A DNA stretch of 6,680 bases, taken from NCBI GenBank assembly GCA_002348315.1, contig DEAW01000182.1:1-6680 (forward strand). The letters are read 5' to 3'. The notes below the pieces were generated by a model that did not search any database, had not been told where the DNA came from, and was given only the letters and a program-made list of their open reading frames with translations. Positions 1 through 5,261 of this stretch are shown one piece after another. Within the stretch, counting starts at the first letter, position 1; each line of letters opens with the position of its first letter. Source of the DNA: Planctomycetaceae bacterium UBA2972 (GTDB taxonomy: Bacteria; Planctomycetota; Planctomycetia; Pirellulales; Pirellulaceae). The position numbers were made by a program, and so were the translations under genes.

Positions 1-203
1 ACGCTCCAGGTCGGCTTCCTGCGATACTGCGTTATACCTCTCTGGCCTTGGATCAGCGAGCTGGCCTGCTCGAATTACAGCGGGACTTTGAAAATGCTGA
101 AAAATTGCGCCGACAGGCAAGCAAACTTCGAAAACAAGCCAGCTTCGTCGAGTCACTCGAGCAATCAGCAACATCCGATGCCAACGTCTCTGAACTTAAA
201 TAG
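1..203 (+). CDS. C-terminal part of an unrecognised, probably coiled-coil protein (5' truncated by window edge)
   Basis: The frame beginning at base 3 is open from the window edge to a TAG at 201-203, giving the last 66 residues of a protein that starts upstream. The middle part (EKLRRQASKLRKQ and flanks) is rich in Glu, Lys, Arg, Gln, Ala and Leu and should form a charged helix or coiled coil. The spacing E-x-A-x-x-L-R faintly recalls a UVR (UvrB/UvrC-type) helical hairpin, but this is too weak to name the protein. No membrane segment or catalytic motif is visible. The +1 frame is also open (to TAA 220-222), but its translation is rich in Cys, Asn and Ser and looks like a shadow; the helix-like composition favours the frame chosen. 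It reads in the same direction as the pilus genes but is separated from them by 322 bp with its own promoter, so a shared function is not implied. Confidence 0.55.
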   Translation, partial: APGRLPAILRYTSLALDQRAGLLELQRDFENAEKLRRQASKLRKQASFVESLEQSATSDANVSELK

Positions 204-212
204 CAGTGTTTG

Positions 213-235
213 CCGTTATTAATCCGTAATAGTGG
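213..235 (+). other. Hairpin just downstream of the upstream gene
   Basis: CCGTTATTA and TAATAGTGG can pair as a nine-base-pair stem (two G-T wobbles) around a five-base loop, ten bases after the stop codon of the partial gene. No T-run follows, so it does not look like a standard intrinsic terminator. It may be a 3'-end stabilising hairpin or chance. Confidence 0.25.
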
Positions 236-266
236 GATGAACGGGTTAGAAAGTCCGATTGCTTAA

Positions 267-296
267 TTGACAACGGTTGTAGGGGTGAAGCATTAT
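267..296 (+). promoter_or_regulatory. Candidate sigma70-type promoter for the leader RNA / pilus operon
   Basis: A perfect TTGACA (267-272) is followed after 18 bp by CATTAT (291-296, four of six matches to TATAAT) within the AT-rich stretch 292-303. Transcription would start near 303 and give a leader of roughly 220 nt before the ATG at 526. The -35 is exact and the -10 weaker. A TATATT at 298-303 matches better but lies 25 bp from the -35, which is too far. Activity is inferred only from consensus. Confidence 0.45.
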
Positions 297-315
297 ATAT
301 ATTGAGATGCTTCTC
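285..315 (+). repeat. Inverted repeat overlapping the -10 region (operator candidate)
   Basis: GTGAAGCAT (285-293) and ATGCTTCTC (307-315) are inverted copies matching at eight of nine positions, with seven consecutive matches (GAAGCAT/ATGCTTC) and a 13-bp AT-rich centre. Arm centres are 22 bp apart, about two helical turns, as expected for a dimeric regulator. The repeat covers the putative -10 and start site, so binding there would be expected to repress. It could instead form a hairpin in a read-through transcript from upstream. Confidence 0.35.
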
Positions 316-450
316 ATTTATAGCTTATCTTATCGGGACAATACCTCTGTTGCGTAGGTAAATACCTTAGGGGAATTTAAGGTGCTACCACGCCTGAGAG
401 CGTTCGTCGGTGGTTTTCTTGTCGAAGATCATGCGATTTGACGTTTTTTT
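303..450 (+). ncRNA. Candidate structured leader or small RNA ending in a terminator-like hairpin
   Basis: Four potential hairpins follow one another closely after the promoter at 267-296: TACCT/AGGTA (342-346 with 356-360), ACCTTA/TAAGGT (364-369 with 378-383), ACCAC/GTGGT (387-391 with 410-414, followed by TTTTCTT), and a terminator-like stem (421-442) followed by seven T. AGGTA at 356-360 could alternatively pair with TACCT at 363-367, which would break the second hairpin, so two competing folds exist. AATACCT occurs twice exactly 21 bp apart (340-346, 361-367). No credible open reading frame fills the region. It could be an attenuator-type leader of the pilus genes or an independent RNA of about 150 nt. 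I do not recognise a known riboswitch or RNA family. Hairpins were found by eye; no folding energies were calculated. Confidence 0.35.
421..450 (+). terminator. Intrinsic terminator-like hairpin 75 bp upstream of the first ATPase gene
   Basis: GTCGA (421-425) pairs with TTGAC (438-442) with one G-T wobble; after a two-base bulge (AG, 426-427) ATC (428-430) pairs with GAT (435-437) around the loop ATGC. One G and then seven T residues (444-450) follow. The stem is only moderately GC-rich, so termination may be partial. It lies between the candidate promoter and the first pilus ATPase, so it could act as an attenuator, end a small RNA, or stop read-through from the upstream gene. Confidence 0.45.
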
Positions 451-525
451 GGTTGTTGCTTTCAAGAGCTAACAGAGTAGTAAATCGACAACAGATCACA
501 CATCAACGACTAAATCGGATTGTCA

Positions 526-2247
526 ATGGCATCACAACCTAGCGACTATGTAAACGTACTACTCAAACGTAGTCTTGTCAGCCCGGACCAGGTCACCGAA
601 GCGGAAGAGTTGTCTCGCAACAACGATGTCCCCTTAGGTGAAGCTCTGGTTTCTCTAAATTATGTCACCGGCGAAGACGTCTGCCGGGCCATGGCCGAGC
701 ATTATGCTTTGGATTATGTCAATTTGTCCGAGATTAAGATTCCTGAGTCTGTTGTCGAACTGGTGCCGGAGACGATCGCCCGAGAAAACATTACGATTCC
801 GTTAAGTGAGGAAGGCGACGCATTGCGAGTCATCCTGTCGGATCCGATGGACGTGGAAACCGTCGAAAAACTGCGATTCATCCTTAACCGCCAAATTCAA
901 ATTGCACTGGCGCCACGCGCAAGCATTCTGGAATCCATTAACCGTTACTATGGTCAGTTCGATGGTGAATCTGCTGACTCGATGTTGCAGGAATTTACTG
1001 ACACGGCGATCGACTTCACCGAAACAGAGGATGCTGGTGACGGTTTTGATGACGACGATGACAGTAACGGCCCGATCGTCCGCCTGGTGCATCTGATGAT
1101 TTCCGAAGCGGTTCAATTGAGAGCATCCGATGTGCACGTCGAACCATTCGAAGATCGCATTCGTATTCGCTATCGAATTGACGGCCGTTTAGTGGAACGA
1201 GATAGTCCTCCACGCCGGTTGCTGGGAGCGATCCTTTCGCGTATCAAAATCCTGGCAGACATGGATATCGCCGAACGTCGACGGCCACAGGACGGTCGTA
1301 TTAAGATTACTGCCGGTGGTAAAACACTGGATTTGCGAGTGAGCGTCCTGCCTACCAATCATGGTCAATCTGTGGTGATGCGATTACTCGATCCGGACAA
1401 TATCAAAATCGGCATTCGGCAGCTCGGCCTTGGCGAAACAGACTTCCGTCTGTTTACAGAGCTGATCAAGCGGCCTAACGGAATTATTCTGGTGACCGGA
1501 CCGACCGGATCAGGTAAGACCACAACCTTATACGCTGCTCTGAACGCCATGAACCGCCCCGATCGTAAGATCATTACAGCGGAGGATCCGGTCGAATATT
1601 ACTTGCCCGGTATCAATCAAACCGAGGTCAAGCATGACATTGGATTGGACTTTGCCAAGATCATTAAAGCGATGTTGCGTCAGGCGCCTAATATGATTTT
1701 GGTAGGTGAAATGCGAGACCATGAAACAGCCTCGATGGGTATTCAGGCTTCGCTGACAGGTCACCTCGTATTTAGTACGCTCCACACCAATGATGCTCCG
1801 AGTGCCATTAGTCGCCTTACAGACATTGGTGTTCCCGGATATCTCGTCGCCTCCAGTGTGATCGCGGTATTGGCTCAACGATTGGTTCGCGTGATTTGTC
1901 CTCGTTGTAAACAACCTCATAAGTATTCTCAGGAGGTGCTTGATACAGCCGGTATCACTCCGGAAATGGCCAGTGGAGCCAAATTCATGGTGGGCGCCGG
2001 GTGTAATCACTGTAATCGCTCGGGATACCGCGGACGAATTGCGGTCTACGAAATCATGCGACTCACATCGAAGATTCGCGAAGATATCTTCAGAGACTCC
2101 ACCACCTCTCAAATTCGGGAAACGGCGATGGCCGAAGGGATGACAACCTTGTTCCAGGACGGGATTCTTAAAGTGCTCGACGGGATCACCACGATTGAAG
2201 AGGTTTTCCGTGTCACTAAGAAAACCGAGCAGGACGACGAAGAATAA
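526..2247 (+). CDS. PilB/GspE/MshE-type secretion ATPase, paralog 1
   Basis: Cytoplasmic hexameric ATPase expected to power pilin assembly (or pseudopilus assembly) through the PilC/GspF platform protein encoded downstream. It has 573 residues from ATG 526, close to PilB/MshE length. This ATG has GGA at 517-519 as a weak Shine-Dalgarno; a TTG two codons upstream (520) is possible but would sit too close to it. Domains: MshEN-like N-terminal domain (about 5-145); acidic linker with five consecutive Asp (175-179); N2 domain with ASDVHVEP (200-207); RecA-like ATPase with Walker A GPTGSGKT (325-332, Lys331), Asp box AEDPVEY (352-358), Walker B-type ILVGEMRD (391-398, Glu395) and His box TGHLVFSTLHTN (411-422, His413 and His420); and a tetracysteine zinc site (C458/C461 and C493/C496) as in PilB/GspE. 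Odd points: RQAPN (385-389) replaces the usual RQDPD, and the MshEN repeats are degenerate. Both PilB and GspE naming remain possible, but the adjacent pilT favours type IV pili. Confidence 0.95.
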   Translation: MASQPSDYVNVLLKRSLVSPDQVTEAEELSRNNDVPLGEALVSLNYVTGEDVCRAMAEHYALDYVNLSEIKIPESVVELVPETIARENITIPLSEEGDALRVILSDPMDVETVEKLRFILNRQIQIALAPRASILESINRYYGQFDGESADSMLQEFTDTAIDFTETEDAGDGFDDDDDSNGPIVRLVHLMISEAVQLRASDVHVEPFEDRIRIRYRIDGRLVERDSPPRRLLGAILSRIKILADMDIAERRRPQDGRIKITAGGKTLDLRVSVLPTNHGQSVVMRLLDPDNIKIGIRQLGLGETDFRLFTELIKRPNGIILVTGPTGSGKTTTLYAALNAMNRPDRKIITAEDPVEYYLPGINQTEVKHDIGLDFAKIIKAMLRQAPNMILVGEMRDHETASMGIQASLTGHLVFSTLHTNDAPSAISRLTDIGVPGYLVASSVIAVLAQRLVRVICPRCKQPHKYSQEVLDTAGITPEMASGAKFMVGAGCNHCNRSGYRGRIAVYEIMRLTSKIREDIFRDSTTSQIRETAMAEGMTTLFQDGILKVLDGITTIEEVFRVTKKTEQDDEE

Positions 2248-2273
2248 ACTACGCATTAATTGGATAAAGACTC

Positions 2274-3380
2274 ATGGCAACTATTCTTATCGATAAACTA
2301 CTGAGTGCCTGTGTAAAGCAGGGTGCTAGTGATATTCACATTACAGTAGGGCAGCCACCGGTATTTCGTTTGCATGGCCGTATGCGAAAACTGGAAACCA
2401 AGGTGCTGGAACCTGATGACACAGTCGCATTGATGAAGAGTATTTCACCTGACCGCTGCCAGCGTGAACTCCAGGAAATGGGCTCGGCTGACTTCGGATT
2501 TGCTTTTGGTGATCAGGCTCGATTTCGAGTTTCCGTGTTTAAGCAACGTGGAAATATCGCGATGGTACTGCGGCAGATCCCCAATGATAAGCTTACGCCC
2601 GAGCAATTAGGGCTGACCGATGCCATCATCCAATGTGTCATGCGACCTCGTGGTTTGTTCCTCGTCACAGGTCCGACAGGATCTGGAAAGAGTACCACAC
2701 TGGCCAGTCTCATTAACTATCTCAACGAGACTGTCGACCACCATATCATCACGATCGAAGACCCGATCGAGTTCTATCATGAACACAAAAAGTCCACGAT
2801 TAACCAACGTGAGATTGGCGTCGACACTCCCTCGTTCTCCGATGCGATTCGTCGAGCGTTGCGACAGGACCCGGATGTGATTCTGGTGGGAGAAATGCGA
2901 GATCTGGAGACCATTGAAGCTGCGATCACCGCGGCGGAAACAGGACACGTGGTGTTTGGTACGCTGCATACCAATAGTGCTCAGGGAACGATTAACCGTA
3001 TTATTGATGCTTTCCCGGGCAACCTGCAGGACCAGATTCGTACACAGCTTTCCACATCCATCATTGGTGTACTGGCTCAGACACTGTTGCCTCGGATTGG
3101 CGGTGGTCGAGTGGCAGCTTATGAAACGCTGTTGGTAACCCCTGCGATTGCTAACCTGATTCGTGAAAACAAAACCTTCCGTATCAACTCAGCGATTCAA
3201 ACCGGAGCGAAGTTTGGCATGCAACTCATGGATGACGCATTATACGATCTTTGGAAACGAGAAATCTGCATCGTCGAGGATGTACTGACCAAAGCTCACC
3301 GACCGGATGATCTGGCGAAACGTATTGTGGCGGCGCAACAGGGCTTGGAAGCTCCTAAAACCGGATTGGAAGAAATCTAA
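2274..3380 (+). CDS. pilT: PilT-type pilus retraction ATPase
   Basis: Cytoplasmic hexameric ATPase that drives pilus disassembly and retraction at the PilC platform (twitching, DNA uptake or surface sensing in known systems). It has 368 residues, slightly longer than the usual 345 or so, the excess being a C-terminal tail. Visible: N-terminal PAS-like domain with GASDIHI (17-23), no MshEN domain and no tetracysteine zinc loop, which separates it from the PilB group; Walker A GPTGSGKS (133-140, Lys139); Asp box IEDPIEF (161-167); Walker B-type VILVGEMRD (202-210, Glu207); His box TGHVVFGTLHTN (223-234, His225 and His232). The C-terminal PilT signature AIRNLIRE is present as AIANLIRE (291-298), with Ala for the first Arg. 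It starts 26 bp after ATPase 1, with weak GGA at 2262-2264, so is most likely cotranscribed and translated with it. PilU is the alternative name, but the retained AI-NLIRE block and lone copy favour PilT. Confidence 0.93.
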   Translation: MATILIDKLLSACVKQGASDIHITVGQPPVFRLHGRMRKLETKVLEPDDTVALMKSISPDRCQRELQEMGSADFGFAFGDQARFRVSVFKQRGNIAMVLRQIPNDKLTPEQLGLTDAIIQCVMRPRGLFLVTGPTGSGKSTTLASLINYLNETVDHHIITIEDPIEFYHEHKKSTINQREIGVDTPSFSDAIRRALRQDPDVILVGEMRDLETIEAAITAAETGHVVFGTLHTNSAQGTINRIIDAFPGNLQDQIRTQLSTSIIGVLAQTLLPRIGGGRVAAYETLLVTPAIANLIRENKTFRINSAIQTGAKFGMQLMDDALYDLWKREICIVEDVLTKAHRPDDLAKRIVAAQQGLEAPKTGLEEI

Positions 3381-3435
3381 GTAACTCCTTTTGACACACC
3401 TGCGTAAATTTAAGGCAGCATAAGAGAACAAGAGT

Positions 3436-5148
3436 ATGGCAAGACAACTTGGTCAAATCCTCGTCGATATGGGATTCATTGATGACGACCAGCTGGAAAT
3501 GTTGGTCGAGGAACAGGTACAGCAACCCGGTGTCAAAATTGGGAAGGTTGCTGAAGACATGGGTCTGATTATCGATACCCAATTGGTACAGGCTCTGGCT
3601 GAACAATTCGACATGCAAATCGTTGACCTGGGAGAAATCCAGATCAACAAAGAGGTTCTCGACGAAGTCTCAGAAGCGATGGCTCAGATGTACCGGGCTA
3701 TTCCATTGCAATTAAGTGGAAATACGTTGACCTTAGCCACTGCGTCTCCGGAAAACATTACCATTGCCGACGAATTGCGGACGTTCCTGGGACGCGATAT
3801 CAATCTCGTGGTTTGCACGGAACACGAAATTGACAAAATGCTCGAAGAGTTTTATGACTCCGAGCGTGAGACGATTGAACGCATCGTGGCAGATCTGGCC
3901 GACGACATTGCACTGAAAGAGCAGATTGATGCACTGACCAGCGGGCCGATTGACCTGACAAGTGCCGAGTCGCTGGCCGATAGTGTCCCTGTACGAAAAC
4001 TACTCAACATGGTTTTACTACTGGCGATTAAAGACCATGCTTCGGACATTCACTTCGAACCTTTTGAAGACGAATTTCGCATCCGGATCAAGGCGGATGG
4101 AGTACTCTACGAAATGGTTCCGCCGCCTCGCCACCTCGCCTTTGCCATTACCACCCGGATCAAGGTGATGGCCAATTTGGATATTGCCGAACGTCGACTA
4201 CCTCAGGATGGACGTATTGAGTTAGTCGTGGGGGGGCACCCGGTCGACCTGCGAGTCAGTGTTTTGCCGACAATGTTTGGTGAATCCGTGGTGATGCGAG
4301 TACTGGACCGAAGTGTCGTGTCGCTCGACCTCGGGAACGTCGGCATGAACGAAGAAACGATCGAGCAGTTTCGTGAGGTGATTGAAAAGCCTAACGGGAT
4401 TGTGCTGGTGACCGGCCCGACAGGTTCCGGAAAAACAACCACGCTCTATTCGGCACTTTCCGAATTGAACAGGATTGAAGAAAAGCTGATTACCACTGAA
4501 GACCCGGTCGAATACGACATTGACGGAATTATCCAGGTACCGATTAATACGGAGGTGGGAGTGACATTTGCGTCGTGTCTGCGAGCCATCCTGCGTCAGG
4601 ACCCTGACAAAATTTTGGTCGGCGAGATTCGAGATATCGAAACCGGCGAAATCGCCGTTCAGGCTTCACTCACGGGACATCTGGTGTTTAGCACACTCCA
4701 CACCAACGATGCCCCAAGTACGATCACTCGTATGAAGGATATGGGAATTCCAACCTTTATGATTTCTGCGACTGTGGAAGCCATCCTGGCTCAACGACTC
4801 GTCAGAAGAATTTGCAATAACTGCCGCGAAGAGATCGAACCGTCCGATGATATTCTGGCTCAGCTCGGATACACCGCAGCGGAAGTTGCCGACAAGCATT
4901 TTTTCCGAGGCAAGGGATGTGACCACTGTAATAACTCAGGGTACCGTGGGCGTGTTGGATTGTTTGAGTTGATGATCCTCAACGACCATTTACGTGAGAT
5001 GATTATGCAGAATGCCTCGACCGATGACATGCGGGAGCAGGCGCGGGAATATGGAATGGTAACTCTGCGGGATGCCGGGTTATATAACATGTTTGAAGGA
5101 ATCACGACGCCCGAAGAAGTCATCCGTGAAACCATTGTGGATGGGTAA
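3436..5148 (+). CDS. PilB/GspE/MshE-type secretion ATPase, paralog 2
   Basis: Second assembly-type ATPase, 570 residues, homologous to the product of 526-2247 along its whole length but clearly diverged. The ATG at 3436 is the first in frame, with AAGAGA at 3422-3427 as a modest Shine-Dalgarno. Domains: MshEN domain with two 24-residue motifs at about 4-27 and 34-57, each of form x-[LI]-G ... G ... L-x3-[LV]-x2-Q; N2 domain with ASDIHFEP (202-209); Walker A GPTGSGKT (327-334, Lys333); Asp box TTEDPVEY (353-360); RQDPD (387-391) followed by ILVGEIRD (393-400, Glu397); His box TGHLVFSTLHTN (413-424, His415 and His422); zinc site C460/C463 and C495/C498. All usual catalytic positions are present, so it should be active. 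MshEN domains of related ATPases bind cyclic di-GMP; binding here is inferred from the motif pattern. It lies 55 bp after pilT and 113 bp before the platform gene. A run of seven G (4230-4236) falls inside its coding sequence. Confidence 0.95.
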   Translation: MARQLGQILVDMGFIDDDQLEMLVEEQVQQPGVKIGKVAEDMGLIIDTQLVQALAEQFDMQIVDLGEIQINKEVLDEVSEAMAQMYRAIPLQLSGNTLTLATASPENITIADELRTFLGRDINLVVCTEHEIDKMLEEFYDSERETIERIVADLADDIALKEQIDALTSGPIDLTSAESLADSVPVRKLLNMVLLLAIKDHASDIHFEPFEDEFRIRIKADGVLYEMVPPPRHLAFAITTRIKVMANLDIAERRLPQDGRIELVVGGHPVDLRVSVLPTMFGESVVMRVLDRSVVSLDLGNVGMNEETIEQFREVIEKPNGIVLVTGPTGSGKTTTLYSALSELNRIEEKLITTEDPVEYDIDGIIQVPINTEVGVTFASCLRAILRQDPDKILVGEIRDIETGEIAVQASLTGHLVFSTLHTNDAPSTITRMKDMGIPTFMISATVEAILAQRLVRRICNNCREEIEPSDDILAQLGYTAAEVADKHFFRGKGCDHCNNSGYRGRVGLFELMILNDHLREMIMQNASTDDMREQAREYGMVTLRDAGLYNMFEGITTPEEVIRETIVDG

Positions 5149-5160
5149 TCACTGAGGAGG

Positions 5161-5185
5161 ACTCCGGTAAAACCGAGTAGTTTTT
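5161..5185 (+). terminator. Terminator-like hairpin between the second ATPase and the platform gene
   Basis: ACTCCGGT (5161-5168) and ACCGAGT (5172-5178) form a seven-base-pair stem with one bulged C and an AAA loop, then AG and five T residues (5181-5185). It begins 12 bases after the ATPase stop codon. The short T-run suggests partial termination, which would lower, not abolish, read-through into the platform gene. Confidence 0.55.
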
Positions 5186-5214
5186 CTGACGAATCGTCGA
5201 TTCGTGCATACAAT
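5186..5214 (+). promoter_or_regulatory. Candidate promoter for the platform (pilC/gspF) gene
   Basis: CTGACG (5186-5191, four of six matches to TTGACA) and TACAAT (5209-5214, five of six to TATAAT) are separated by exactly 17 bp, directly after the terminator-like hairpin. A start near 5221 would give a leader of about 40 nt before the ATG at 5262. The match is by consensus only, but the terminator-promoter order is coherent with separate transcription of the platform gene. Confidence 0.45.
5189..5205 (+). repeat. Perfect 17-bp palindrome in the promoter spacer (operator candidate)
   Basis: ACGAATCGTCGATTCGT is perfectly symmetrical about T5197, with eight-base arms. It fills the interval between the proposed -35 and -10 and overlaps the last three bases of the -35, where a bound dimer would block RNA polymerase. 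As RNA it could form a seven-base-pair stem with a three-base loop, so a second terminator-like hairpin is an alternative, but no T-run follows. Confidence 0.45.
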
Positions 5215-5232
5215 TAAGAACTGAACCATAAT

Positions 5233-5242
5233 TTCGTACGAA
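5233..5242 (+). repeat. Perfect 10-bp palindrome with the same half-site
   Basis: TTCGTACGAA is a perfect palindrome 20 bases before the platform start codon and about 12 bases after the proposed transcription start. It uses the same pentamer (ACGAA/TTCGT) as the arms of the palindrome at 5189-5205, but in the opposite relative orientation. The two could be a primary and an auxiliary operator for one regulator. Confidence 0.3.
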
Positions 5243-5261
5243 GCTGAAACAGAGTAAAAGA

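Noticed and set aside
303..450. Known riboswitch class, for instance cyclic di-GMP (GEMM), in the leader
   Set aside because: I could not find the conserved core bases of GEMM or of any other class I can recall; only generic hairpins and a terminator-like end are supported.
438..466. TTGACG at 438-443 as the -35 of a promoter closer to the first ATPase gene
   Set aside because: The hexamer 17 bp downstream (TTCAAG) matches TATAAT at only three positions, and TTGAC is already accounted for as an arm of the terminator-like hairpin.
520..528. TTG at 520 as the start of the first ATPase
   Set aside because: The only Shine-Dalgarno-like bases (GGA 517-519) abut this TTG but are six bases from the ATG at 526, which is also the commoner start codon.
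1528..2256. Long open frame of 242 codons on the minus strand
   Set aside because: It lies entirely opposite the conserved ATPase domain of the first PilB-type gene, and its translation, rich in His, Asn, Thr and Cys, shows no family motif. It is a shadow of that gene.
3391..3424. TTGACA at 3391-3396 between pilT and the second ATPase, as a promoter
   Set aside because: No acceptable -10 lies 16-18 bp downstream (the position reads GGCAGC); the nearest AT-rich hexamers are at spacings of 8 and 22. Cotranscription with pilT is simpler.
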